Source: Streptomyces sp. TLI_105
GTDB lineage: Bacteria; Actinomycetota; Actinomycetes; Streptomycetales; Streptomycetaceae
Assembly (NCBI RefSeq): GCF_900105415.1
Contig: NZ_FNSM01000001.1
Coordinates: forward strand, 7,138,001 to 7,202,000
Direction of reading: 5' to 3'
Length of the DNA: 64,000 bases
The translations under genes and the position numbers were made by a program. Shown piece by piece: positions 15,268 through 24,096 of the stretch. Below the pieces are notes generated by a model that was not told where the DNA came from, made no database searches, and was given only the letters and a program-made list of their open reading frames with translations. Positions within the stretch are counted from its first letter, which is position 1. Each line of letters opens with the position of its first letter.

Positions 15268-17822
15268 ACGCCCCCGCCACCCTCCGGCTCGCCCGGGCCT
15301 CGCTCCGCGCGCACCGACGCCGCTTCCTCGGCACCTTCGCCGCCGTCCTGCTCGGCGTCGCCTTCCTCACCGGCACCCTCGTCATGGGCGACACCCTCCG
15401 CGCGAGCTTCGACTCCCTGTTCACCGGAGCCACCCGGGGCACCGACGCCGTCGTCCGCAGCGCCACCACCGTGACCGCCGCCGGCGAGGCCCAGGGCACC
15501 CGCGGCCCCGTCGACGCCGCCCTCGCCGAGCGCCTCGCCCGGGTCCCCGGGGTCGCCGCCGCCGCGCCCCGGATCGAGGGCGCGGGCCAGCTCCTCGCCG
15601 CCGACGGCACCCCCGTCGGCGGCAAGGGCCCGCCCACCCTCGCGGGCAACTGGATCGAGGACGCCGCCCTCAACCCGTACCGCCTCGTGGAAGGCCGCGA
15701 GCCGAGCGCCCCCGGCGAGGCCGTCGTCAACCGGGGCGCCGCGAAGACGGCCGGCCTCACCGTCGGCGACACGACGGTCCTGCGCACCCCCGACCCGGTG
15801 AAGGTCACCGTCGTCGGCCTGGCCACCTTCGGCGGCGCGGACGGCATGGGGCAGGTCACCTGGACCGGCCTCACCCGCGCCGACGCCGAGAAGTACCTGA
15901 CGGCGCGGCCCGGCGAGGCGACGAGCATCGCCGTGCGCGCCGGGCCCGGCGTCTCCCAGGACGAGCTGGTCGCCGCGCTGACGCCCGCCCTGCCCGACGG
16001 CGTCGAGGCGATCACCGGACAGCGGGCCGCCGAGGAGAACACCGAGATGGTCTCCGGCCGCTTCCTCGACCTCTTCACCACCTTCCTGCTGGTGTTCAGC
16101 GGGGTCGCCGTGCTCGTCTCCGTCTTCACGATCCACAACACCTTCGCCGTCCTCGTCGCCCAGCGGACCCGCGAGAACGCCCTCCTGCGCGCGATCGGCG
16201 CCGCCCGCCGCCAGATCGTCACCGGCACCCTCGCCGAGGCGCTCACCGTCGGACTGCTCGCCTCCCTCGCCGGGCTCCTCGCCGGGATCGGCGTGGCCGC
16301 CGGACTCCAGGCGCTGTTCCCCGCGATCGGCTTCCCCTTCCCCGAGGGCGCCCTCGTCGTGACCGGCACCTCCCTGGCCCTGCCGCTCGGCGTCGGGCTC
16401 GCGGTCTGCGCCGGTTCGGCGCTCCTGCCGGCCGTACGGGCCGGGCGCACGGCCCCGCTCGCCGCGCTCCGCGAGACGGACCTGGACGGCTCGGGCACCT
16501 CCCGCCGCCGCGCGCTGACCGGCGGCGCCCTGCTCGCCACCGCCGTCGGCACGGTCCTCACCGGCGTCCTCGGCACCCCGTCGCTGTGGCTCGCCGCCAC
16601 CGGGGCCGCGCTCGCCGTCGCCGCGTTCGTGGTCCTCGGACCGGTCGCCGCCTCGCTCGCCGTACGGGTGCTCGGCCGCCCGCTGCGCGGGGTCAACCAC
16701 CGCCTCGCCCGCCGCAATGCCCTGCGCAGCCCGGGCCGTACGGCCGCGACCGCCACCGCCCTGATGATCGGGGTCGCCGTCGTCACCCTCTTCACGGTCT
16801 TCGGCGCCTCCCTCAAGGCGACCATGGACCGCACGGTCGACCGCTCCTTCGCCGGGGACGTGGCGATCAGCGCGCCCTCGTTCGGCGCGGGCGGCAGCGG
16901 GCTCAGCCCCCGCCTCGCCCCGGCCGTCGCCGCGCTGCCCGAGGTCGACACCGCCGTGGGCCTGGGACGCGGCGTCGCGGAGGTGGACGGCCGGGGCCGC
17001 GCGCTCACGGTCACCGACCCGGCCGCGCTCGCCCGGACGCTCGACCTGGGGGAGGTGCGGGGCTCCCTCGCCGGACTCGGTACGGACGGGCTCGCCGTCG
17101 CCGCCGACGAGGCCGCCGCCTCCGGTCTGGCACCCGGCAAGGCCGCCGAGCTGACGTTCACCGACGGCAGCCGGCACACCTTCACGGTCCGCGCGGTCTA
17201 CGAGCGCGCCGACCTCGCCGGCGACTACCTCGTCACCCGGGAGGCCTGGGCCCCGCACCGCACCCAGGACGCCGACCGGCTGGTCGCCGTCTCCTTCGCG
17301 GACGGCGTCCGCGCCGAGGACGGCAAGGCCGCCGTGACCGGGGTCGCCGACCGGTACGGCCGTCCGGAGGTGCAGACCCGGGAGGAGTACGCGGAGGCCT
17401 CGGCGGGCGGCATCGACATGATGCTCACCCTCGTCTACGCGCTCCTCGCGCTCGCCGTCCTGATCGCGCTGCTCGGCATCGCGAACACGCTGACCCTCTC
17501 CGTCCACGAACGGACGCGCGAACTCGGGCTGCTGCGGGCGGTCGGGCAGACCCGGGCCCAGCTGCGGACCATGGTCCGCTGGGAGTCCGTCCTGGTCGCC
17601 GCCTTCGGGACGGTCGGCGGGCTCGCACTCGGGGGCTTCCTCGGCTGGGTCCTCGTCCGCGCCTCGGCCGGCTCGGGCGACAGCGCCCTGGCGTTCGCCG
17701 TGCCGACCGTACGGCTCGCGGCCGTGGCCCTGGCCGGGCTGGTGGCGGGAGCCGTGGCGGCCTGGCGCCCGGCCCGCCGGGCGGCCCGCCTGGAGATCCT
17801 CCGGGCCATCGCCACGGAGTGA
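15264..17822 (+). CDS. FtsX-like ABC transporter permease
   Basis: An 852-residue permease with two FtsX repeats. There is an N-terminal TM followed by a large extracytoplasmic MacB_PCD-like domain (about residues 45-250), then three TMs (about 265-400). A central four-TM/extracellular unit follows and a final FtsX block ends the protein (about 720-850, with ALLALAVLIALLGIANTLTLSV and HERTRELGLLRAVGQTR). This long duplicated form is common in actinobacteria. With the ATPase it probably forms an exporter or a signal-coupled sensor of cell-envelope stress; the substrate is unknown. It overlaps the ATPase by ATGA. Confidence 0.92.
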
Positions 17823-17868
17823 CGGGGGCTTCGCCGGGGCGCCCGGCGGGGGATCTCGACCGGCTTCG

Positions 17869-18480
17869 TCAGCCCGCTCGGCCCGCCAGGACCGGGCGGG
17901 CCACCGACGGGGCCGGCAGCGGTTCGGCCGGGGAGCTGAGGGGCATGCCGGGGAGCCGGCTGTAGCCGACGCCCGCGAGCAGGCCCTCGGTCGCGGCCTC
18001 GTACACGGCCCGCGCGCACTCGTCGACGGGGTCGCCGAGGGCCGGCGCCGTGAGGGTGAACCACACGACCTTGCCGTCGGCGCCGCACGGACGGATGCCC
18101 CAGCTCTCGCTGACCGCCCCGACGATGCCGAGCCCCCGGCCGGAGGTGGCGAGCGCGTCGAGGTCGTCCACCGGGCCGAGCGCCCCGGACGCGTCGAGCG
18201 CGTCCGAACGCCGGACCTCGGGCAGGCGGGGATCGTGGTCCCGGACCGAGACGGTGAGCCGGTCGAGCAGCAGCTCGATCTCGACCTTGCATCCCTTGTC
18301 CGGCTGGGCGTGGCGGTGCACGTTCGTCAGCAGCTCGGTCAGACCGAGGACGGCCTGGTCCACCAGGGCGTCCAGCTGCCAATGTCGAAGATGCGCGGAG
18401 ATGATGCGGCGGATCTGTCCGATCCGCGGCGGCAGGGCCTGAAGCTCCACCGCGTAGTACCTGCTCGGCTCGCTGATCAC
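17869..18480 (-). CDS. ATP-binding (RsbW/SpoIIAB-like) regulatory protein
   Basis: A 203-residue HATPase_c_2 protein of the anti-sigma-factor kinase type that is greatly expanded in Streptomyces. The N box is VLGLTELLTNVHRHAQ, the G1 region is VSVRDHDPRLP, and the G2 region is ATSGRGLGIVGAVSESWG. The core spans residues 10-150 and the remaining C-terminus is low-complexity Pro/Ala/Leu. Members bind ATP and may hold sigma factors or phosphorylate anti-anti-sigma proteins, but many lack a known partner. The GTG at 18480 follows GGGGAG. No sigma or STAS gene is adjacent. Confidence 0.88.
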   Translation of the reverse strand: MISEPSRYYAVELQALPPRIGQIRRIISAHLRHWQLDALVDQAVLGLTELLTNVHRHAQPDKGCKVEIELLLDRLTVSVRDHDPRLPEVRRSDALDASGALGPVDDLDALATSGRGLGIVGAVSESWGIRPCGADGKVVWFTLTAPALGDPVDECARAVYEAATEGLLAGVGYSRLPGMPLSSPAEPLPAPSVARPVLAGRAG

Positions 18481-18682
18481 GGCTGCGACTCCCCGAAGTG
18501 GTCCGGAAGAAGACGAAGATTCGGATCTGTCCCTGCGGTACAGAAGGGGGCGGCGACCTGATCGCAGCGTCACCACCGCTGAACCCTCAGTGAGGTGGAT
18601 TCCAGCCTGGACCAGCCGTGACCGCCCCGCAACTCGCCGCGAGCCCCCGCAGCTCAGGGCCTGCTCCGCCGCGTCGCGGCCC

Positions 18683-19012
18683 TCAGGACCGCCCGGCCGC
18701 CCGCTTCAGCGCCGCGAGGAAACGTCCGGACGTCTCCGCCTCGCCACCCGCGCGGCCGTGGTCGTCGTACCCGTCGGAGTGCAGCGTCAGCCGGTACCGC
18801 GTGCCGTTCACGGTCGCCACCGTCTCGTCCGCCTTCGCGAACCACGGCCGCCCCGCCCGTACCGCCGAAACCGGCGCGCTGTCGATCTCGCTGCCGTAAC
18901 TCGTCAGGAGCGCGAGGCGACCGTCCTCGATCCGCACCTCGCCCGCGCGCGTCAACGAACGCGGCCAGCGCGCGATCCGTACGCCCCTGGCGCTGAACTC
19001 GGGTTCCGCCAT
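18683..19012 (-). CDS. Small conserved hypothetical protein
   Basis: A 109-residue protein that I cannot assign to a named family. The sequence (MAEPEFSARGVRIARWPRSL, then REGEV-like beta-strand patterns and a C-terminal helix RFLAALKRAAGRS) suggests a small mostly-beta domain followed by one helix. There is no signal peptide or TM. GAAAGG precedes the ATG at 19012. It is divergent from the Cds1-like gene. The third-position GC pattern supports real coding. Confidence 0.65.
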   Translation of the reverse strand: MAEPEFSARGVRIARWPRSLTRAGEVRIEDGRLALLTSYGSEIDSAPVSAVRAGRPWFAKADETVATVNGTRYRLTLHSDGYDDHGRAGGEAETSGRFLAALKRAAGRS

Positions 19013-19199
19013 GCCGATCCGCCCCTTTCACCCGGTTGCCGTACCCAGTGTGCCGGGCCGTCGCCGCGTGCACCAGTAGCGCTCCCGAAGGCCGTCCACA
19101 AGGGAGGCCTATGGAACGTCAAAGGGAACGTTTGCCCAGGTGAGAGCGGTATTGTCGGCAGGGGGAGACCCCCGAGGCGACACACGAATAGAGGGACGG

Positions 19200-20324
19200 A
19201 TGAGCACCACCCACGAGAGTGCGGCCGTGGCCACGGTCGACGTCGACCGCAGCGACCCGGCGTACCGGTCCTGGCTGAAGGAGGCCGTGCGCAAGGTCCA
19301 GGCCGACGCTAACCGCTCCGCCGACACCCATCTGCTGCGCTTCCCCCTCCCCGAGAAGTGGGGCATCGACCTCTACCTCAAGGACGAGTCGACCCACCCC
19401 ACCGGCAGCCTCAAGCACCGCCTCGCCCGCTCCCTCTTCCTCTACGGCCTCTGCAACGGCTGGGTCCGCCCCGGCAAGCCCGTCATCGAGGCCTCCAGCG
19501 GCTCGACCGCCGTCTCCGAGGCGTACTTCGCGAAGCTCATCGGCGTCCCCTTCATCGCCGTCATGCCCCGCACGACCAGCCCCGAGAAGTGCCGGCTCAT
19601 CGAGTTCCACGGCGGGCAGTGCCACTTCGTCGACGACTCGCGCACGATGTACGAGGAGGCCGCAGCCCTCGCCGAGCGCACCGGCGGCCACTACATGGAC
19701 CAGTTCACCTACGCGGAGCGGGCCACCGACTGGCGCGGCAACAACAACATCGCCGAGTCGATGTACCAGCAGCTGCGCCTGGAGCGGTACCCGGAGCCCG
19801 CCTGGATCGTCGCCACCGCCGGCACCGGCGGCACCTCGGCCACCATCGCCCGTTACGTGCACTACATGCAGCACGACACCCGGATCTGTGTCGCCGACCC
19901 CGAGAACTCCTGCTTCTTCGACGGCTGGACGCACCAGGACCCGAACGCCACCGCCGACTGCGGCTCGCGCATCGAGGGCATCGGCCGCCCCCGCATGGAG
20001 CCCAGCTTCGTGCCCGGCGCCGTCGACCGCATGATGAAGGTCCCCGACGCGGCGAGCGTGGCCGCCGTCCGCGCCCTGGAGACCGCGATCGGCCGCAAGG
20101 CGGGCGGCTCCACCGGCACCGGCCTGTGGAGCGCCTTCAAGATCATCGCCGAGATGGTCGCCCACGACCGCACCGGCAGCGTCGTCACCCTCATCTGCGA
20201 CCCGGGCGAGCGCTACCTCGACAAGTACTACTCCGACGACTGGCTCGCCGCCCAGGGCCTGGACATCGCCCCGTACTCCGCCGCTATCGAGCGGTTCCTG
20301 GCGACGGGGGCCTGGCCGGAGTGA
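19200..20324 (+). CDS. PLP-dependent cysteine synthase/desulfhydrase (Cds1-like)
   Basis: A 374-residue fold-type II PLP enzyme. The Schiff-base Lys is in [11 protein letters not shown], the substrate loop is [13 protein letters not shown] (family SGNT variant) and the phosphate-binding loop is [15 protein letters not shown]. Length and motifs resemble mycobacterial Cds1 (Rv3684), an L-cysteine desulfhydrase releasing sulfide, pyruvate and ammonia, rather than housekeeping CysK; synthase activity cannot be excluded. The ATG at 19200 follows GAGGGACGG. A GGGGG-AGA-CCCCC mini-hairpin lies about 30 bp upstream. The last 41 bp overlap the convergent SRPBCC gene. Confidence 0.88.
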   Translation: MSTTHESAAVATVDVDRSDPAYRSWLKEAVRKVQADANRSADTHLLRFPLPEKWGIDLYLKDESTHPTGSLKHRLARSLFLYGLCNGWVRPGKPVIEASSGSTAVSEAYFAKLIGVPFIAVMPRTTSPEKCRLIEFHGGQCHFVDDSRTMYEEAAALAERTGGHYMDQFTYAERATDWRGNNNIAESMYQQLRLERYPEPAWIVATAGTGGTSATIARYVHYMQHDTRICVADPENSCFFDGWTHQDPNATADCGSRIEGIGRPRMEPSFVPGAVDRMMKVPDAASVAAVRALETAIGRKAGGSTGTGLWSAFKIIAEMVAHDRTGSVVTLICDPGERYLDKYYSDDWLAAQGLDIAPYSAAIERFLATGAWPE

Positions 20325-20784
20325 GCCGCCGGTCCAGCCGGCGCGCCGCGTCCCGGAAGGACAACCCCACGCCCGGCGCCGCGAGGCGCAGGGCGAGCCG
20401 GAACGGGGCCGCGCCGTCGGCGGCCATCGTCCACCGCAGACGGGTGCCCCGGCCGGCGGGGGCGAGGGCCCACTCCTCCGCCAGGGCCGTCACACCGGGC
20501 GCGTTCGTCGCGTCCACCCGGTAGGCGTAGCGCAGGTCGGGCTCGGAGGCCAGGACCGTCTCGTCGAAGGCGATCCCGCCGCGCAGCCGTATGGTCCGGC
20601 CCGCGCCGTCGCCGGTCGGGACGGCGGAGGTGACGGCCGTGAACCACGACGGCAGGCTCCCCACCTCCACGGCCACCGACCGGTAGACGGTCGACGGCGG
20701 CGCGGCGAGGGTCGCGGTGAAGACCAGGCGGACGGGTGCGGACGTGGTGAAGTCGAGCTCCACCGGGCGCAGTCGGCGTGCCAT
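20284..20784 (-). CDS. SRPBCC (polyketide cyclase/START-like) protein
   Basis: A 166-residue helix-grip fold protein. Typical features are [36 protein letters not shown] at the start (read in two strands and a helix), [16 protein letters not shown] in the middle, and a C-terminal helix ([14 protein letters not shown]). Such proteins bind lipids or polyketides or act as cyclases. The ATG at 20784 follows GGGAGGG. The 3' end overlaps the Cds1-like gene on the other strand by 41 bp. A TGAC/GTCA palindrome sits 41 bp upstream. No substrate can be given. Confidence 0.8.
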   Translation of the reverse strand: MARRLRPVELDFTTSAPVRLVFTATLAAPPSTVYRSVAVEVGSLPSWFTAVTSAVPTGDGAGRTIRLRGGIAFDETVLASEPDLRYAYRVDATNAPGVTALAEEWALAPAGRGTRLRWTMAADGAAPFRLALRLAAPGVGLSFRDAARRLDRRLTPARPPSPGTAR

Positions 20785-20824
20785 GGACCCTCCCGGGGTG
20801 GGCGTGGGTGGATGCAGCACCATA

Positions 20825-20841
20825 GCTGACGTACTGTCAGC
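20825..20841. promoter_or_regulatory. Palindromic operator upstream of SRPBCC gene
   Basis: GCTGAC-GTACT-GTCAGC, 6-bp perfect arms around a 5-bp spacer, 41 bp upstream of the SRPBCC start at 20784. The TGAC...GTCA form is typical of TetR-family sites. No regulator gene is adjacent. Confidence 0.45.
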
Positions 20842-20848
20842 GGCACAG

Positions 20849-20867
20849 GGGGCCCGTGACGGGCCCC
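20849..20867. terminator. Hairpin downstream of kinase gene
   Basis: GGGGCCC-GTGAC-GGGCCCC, a 7-bp GC stem with a 5-nt loop, about 110 bp past the stop of the minus-strand Ser/Thr kinase (20978). A likely terminator, though it is rather distant. Confidence 0.4.
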
Positions 20868-20977
20868 GCCCCCGGAACCCTCGCGCGATCACCCGCCCCG
20901 CCCGCTTCCCGTGCGCTGCGCGGGGAGCAGGCGGCGCCGTCACCTCACGGCGGTGCGATCCGGGGGTCGAGTGTCCG

Positions 20978-22582
20978 TCAGGACTGCTTCGCGATCGGCC
21001 TTCGTAGGTCGTCACGTATCTTGCGGGTCTCCGCCGCGGCCACTTCGAGCGAGGCGGTCGGGGTGAACGTGATCGCGACGGTGGTGTTGTCGTCGCCCCA
21101 GCCGCACACGGTCTGCTGGTCCACCGTCTCACAGCGGAAGTCGACGTCCGAGCCGGGAACGCGGATCGTTCTGGGCGGGTCCGTGACGCTCTCCCTGCCC
21201 GTCACGGTCACGGCTCTCATCAGGGCGTCTCGATGCTCCTCCGGGGCCTTGTACCGACCGGACGAGCCGTACACCTTCACCGTGCGGAAGGCGGCGCCGT
21301 CGTCGAGGCCGGTGCTGGTGACGGTGTAGTCGGCGGAGAAGTGCGTCGAGCCCCTCTGGCCTTCGCTGTCCGGTTGCGGGTCCGGAGGGAGGCGGTTCTC
21401 GATGTTCCATCCGTACGCGCCCCCCACGATCGACTCGGGGATGACGAGCTCGTGCGTGGCCTGGGGGAAGGTCTCGTCCGAGCCCGGGCCCATGGACGCG
21501 TAGACGCCGTACGCCGCGCCGCCGAGCACGATCAGGGCTCCGGCCGCACCGGCGGCGAGCGGTCCGGTGCGCTTCCTCCCCGGCGGAGCGGTCTTCGTCC
21601 CAGGGGGCAGGGGTGGCTGCTGCGGGACGGCGAGCGGGGGCTCGGCGCGCGGTGCGCCGGTCACGGTCGCGGCATGCGCGACGGCCCCGGCTGTCGACGG
21701 GGCAGCCGGTCCGTCGACCGGCGTCGGCGCGGGTGGCACGACCGGGGAGGGCGGGGTCGGCGGGTGGACGGCCGTGTCCTGCGCCGGCGCGGTGTCCGGG
21801 GCCAACAGGTCCAACAGCCCCTTCGGGGTCGGCCTCTGTGTCGGATCCTTGGCCAGGCAGGCGGCGACCACCGGACGCACGCCCTCGGGCAGGGCGGACA
21901 GATCTGCCGGCTCGTGCACCGCCCGGTACATCAGCACCATCGGGGTGCCCTCCCCGAACGCATGCCCGCCGGCCGCCGCGACCAGCACCGCGCCCAGCGC
22001 GAACACATCGGCGGCGCCGCCGACTTCGAGCCCCTGAGCCTGCTCGGGGGCCAGGAATCCGGGAGTGCCGAAGGCCGCTCCGGTGAAGGTGAGCCGGGTC
22101 GACTCCAAGGCCCGGGCGATGCCGAAGTCGAGCACCCGCGGGCCGTCGTCGGCCATGATGATGTTGCCCGGCTTGAGGTCACGGTGAATCAGGCCGCAGT
22201 CGTGAATGGCCTGCAGCGCCTCCGCCAACGCCGCACCGAGCAGCCGTAGACGGGCCTCGTCCATCGGGCCCCGTTCGGCGAGCAGACCCGACAGCGTCGG
22301 CCCCGCGATGTAGGCGGTCGCCAGCCAGGGAGCCGGCGCGTCGGGGTCGGCGTCGACGACCTGCGCCGTATGGAACCCGCCGACCCTGCGTGCGGCGTCG
22401 ACCTCCGCGCGGAACCGGGCGCGGAAGTGCGGATCGGCGGCCAACTCGGGTCGGGCCACCTTGACGGCCACGGTACGTCCGCCCCGGGACCGTGCCAGGT
22501 ACACCGTCCCCATGCCACCCGCACCCAGCTCACGCTCCACGGCGTAGTCGCCGATGCGCTCCGGCAGGTCCACGCCGTCCAC
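20978..22582 (-). CDS. Transmembrane serine/threonine protein kinase (PknB-like)
   Basis: A 534-residue eukaryotic-type Ser/Thr kinase. The catalytic domain spans residues 8-265, with the glycine loop GAGGMGTVYLA, Lys in TVAVKVARPE, the catalytic loop HRDLKPGNI, DFGIA, and the APEQAQG activation segment end. A Pro-rich juxtamembrane region follows (270-350), then one TM (about 355-378) and an extracellular C-terminal domain (380-534) with CETVDQQTVCGWG, two Cys likely bonded, of no recognised family. The domain would sense an external signal and drive cytosolic phosphorylation. The GTG at 22582 has AGGGGGGAG just upstream. It is a single gene. Confidence 0.92.
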   Translation of the reverse strand: MDGVDLPERIGDYAVERELGAGGMGTVYLARSRGGRTVAVKVARPELAADPHFRARFRAEVDAARRVGGFHTAQVVDADPDAPAPWLATAYIAGPTLSGLLAERGPMDEARLRLLGAALAEALQAIHDCGLIHRDLKPGNIIMADDGPRVLDFGIARALESTRLTFTGAAFGTPGFLAPEQAQGLEVGGAADVFALGAVLVAAAGGHAFGEGTPMVLMYRAVHEPADLSALPEGVRPVVAACLAKDPTQRPTPKGLLDLLAPDTAPAQDTAVHPPTPPSPVVPPAPTPVDGPAAPSTAGAVAHAATVTGAPRAEPPLAVPQQPPLPPGTKTAPPGRKRTGPLAAGAAGALIVLGGAAYGVYASMGPGSDETFPQATHELVIPESIVGGAYGWNIENRLPPDPQPDSEGQRGSTHFSADYTVTSTGLDDGAAFRTVKVYGSSGRYKAPEEHRDALMRAVTVTGRESVTDPPRTIRVPGSDVDFRCETVDQQTVCGWGDDNTTVAITFTPTASLEVAAAETRKIRDDLRRPIAKQS

Positions 22583-22697
22583 GCTCCCCCCTGTGCCGCA
22601 CGCCCCCGTCGGAACGCCGCGGGTCAGTATGACCGACCCTGACGGGGCGAGCGAAGGGGACGGGCGCCGTCCGGCGGAGCCGACGCCCGCCACCGGG

Positions 22698-23138
22698 TCA
22701 CGCCCCCCGCAGCAACCCCTCCACCGCCCGTCCGAACACGACCCGCCCAGCCCGCGCCAGCACCGGATCGAAGGCCCTCGGCACGCCCCGTACCGAAAGC
22801 TCCTCCGTCCACAGCACCCGGCAGCCGCCGTCCGCCGTCTCCGTCACCTCGATGACCGCCCAGCCCCGCACCACCCGCCCGGACTTCTCCAGACGGCAGA
22901 CGCCGGGCCGGCCGGCCGACGGGGGTTCCCAGCGCACGACCTCCATCGGGTCGTCGAAGGACAGCCGGCCGATGCCCGTGCGGGCGACGAACCGCGTGCC
23001 CACCCCGTCCGGCCCCGGCGTCAGCACCCTCGTCCGGGTCAGCGGCACCTGGTGGCCGTGCGCCGGCCAGTCCGTCAGCCGGCGCCACACCTCCGCCGGT
23101 GCCGACGGCACCGTCCGCTCGACCCGGAAGAGGCTCAC
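22698..23138 (-). CDS. SRPBCC family protein coupled to DeoR regulator
   Basis: A 146-residue START-like protein: LFRVERTVPSAPAEVWRRLTDWPAHG at the N-terminus, GVGTRFVARTGIG, MEVVRWEPP and a C-terminal helix (RAGRVVFGRAVEGLL). The GTG start overlaps the stop of the DeoR regulator (GTGA), so it is translated with the regulator. A ligand-binding role for hydrophobic molecules is the family expectation; the specific role is unknown. Confidence 0.82.
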   Translation of the reverse strand: MSLFRVERTVPSAPAEVWRRLTDWPAHGHQVPLTRTRVLTPGPDGVGTRFVARTGIGRLSFDDPMEVVRWEPPSAGRPGVCRLEKSGRVVRGWAVIEVTETADGGCRVLWTEELSVRGVPRAFDPVLARAGRVVFGRAVEGLLRGA

Positions 23139-23962
23139 TCCTGTTCCTCGCCCGGCACCAGGAGACCCGGCACGTACTCCGTCACCTCGGCCCGCACCCC
23201 GGCGGGCAGACCGCTGTCCGTCACCCAGGTGTCGACCTCGTCGAGGGTGGCGAAGGAACTCAGGCCCACCGTCCCCCACTTGGTGTGGTCGGCGACCACC
23301 ACGACCCGGCGCGCCGAGCGCATCAGGCACCGGTTGGTCTCGGCCTCCGCCAGGTTCGGCGTGGAGAGCCCGGCCTCCACCGACACGCCGTGTACGCCGA
23401 GGAAGAGCAGGTCGAAGTGGAGCGAGCGGACCGCCCGGTCCGCCACCGGCCCCACCAGCGCGTCGGACGGCGTGCGGACCCCGCCGGTCAGGACGACGGT
23501 CGCCGCCCCGCGCCGCGTCTCGCCCCCGCCGCCCGTCTGCTGCGCCTCGTGGAACACGTCGGCGACCCGCACCGAGTTGGTGACCACCGTCAGGTCCGGC
23601 ACGTCGAGCAGGTGCCGGGCCAGCGCGTAGGTCGTCGTCCCGCCGGACAGGGCGATCGCCGTACCCGGCGAGACCAGGGCCGCCGCCGTGCGGGCGATCT
23701 CGTCCTTGGCGCTCGGTTCGAGCACCGACTTGGCCTCGAAGCCCGGCTCGTGGGTGCTCGCCTCGACCACCGGAACGGCCCCGCCGTGCACCTTCGCGAC
23801 CATGCCCTGCCGGGCCAGCGCGTCCAGGTCGCGGCGGATCGTCATGTCCGAGACGTTCAGACGACGGGTCAGTTCGTTGACCCGCACACCGCCACGCCGC
23901 CGTACCTCGTCGAGGATCAGGGCACGCCGCTGCTCCGCGAGGAGGTTCTGGTTGTCAGTCAC
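23135..23962 (-). CDS. DeoR/GlpR family transcriptional regulator
   Basis: A 275-residue sugar-responsive regulator. The DeoR HTH occupies residues 12-65 (RRGGVRVNELTRRLNVSDMTIRRDLDALARQG in consecutive helices). The effector domain (about 85-260) is of the ribose-5-phosphate-isomerase-like DeoRC type (ALSGGTTTYALARHL, VVTNSVRVADVF, FLGVHGVSVEAGLSTPNLAEAE), which binds phosphorylated sugars. The GTG at 23962 is the first start consistent with family length. The next gene overlaps its stop. It is divergent from the membrane protein at 24097, with an inverted repeat between them. No sugar operon is adjacent, so the target is unclear. Confidence 0.9.
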   Translation of the reverse strand: MTDNQNLLAEQRRALILDEVRRRGGVRVNELTRRLNVSDMTIRRDLDALARQGMVAKVHGGAVPVVEASTHEPGFEAKSVLEPSAKDEIARTAAALVSPGTAIALSGGTTTYALARHLLDVPDLTVVTNSVRVADVFHEAQQTGGGGETRRGAATVVLTGGVRTPSDALVGPVADRAVRSLHFDLLFLGVHGVSVEAGLSTPNLAEAETNRCLMRSARRVVVVADHTKWGTVGLSSFATLDEVDTWVTDSGLPAGVRAEVTEYVPGLLVPGEEQE

Positions 23963-24020
23963 CGCCGGGGCCGGTCCTTCCGCAGGAGACAAGGGGATGA
24001 GTGTCGGATTCGGTGAGAGA

Positions 24021-24038
24021 CCGTGCGCGGTCGCACGG
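24021..24038. promoter_or_regulatory. Inverted repeat in DeoR divergent region
   Basis: CCGTGCG-CGGT-CGCACGG, 7-bp perfect arms and a 4-bp spacer, midway in the 134-bp divergent region between the DeoR gene and the gene at 24097. It is a candidate operator for either gene. Confidence 0.45.
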
Positions 24039-24096
24039 CCTTCCGCGATCCTGTTGCAGACGTCGCATCTTCCCACTCTGAGAGGAAGTCCCCTCA

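Noticed and set aside
19160..19172. GGGGG-AGA-CCCCC as a terminator upstream of the Cds1-like gene
   Set aside because: Only 5 bp, within the leader of the gene it precedes; too weak to call.
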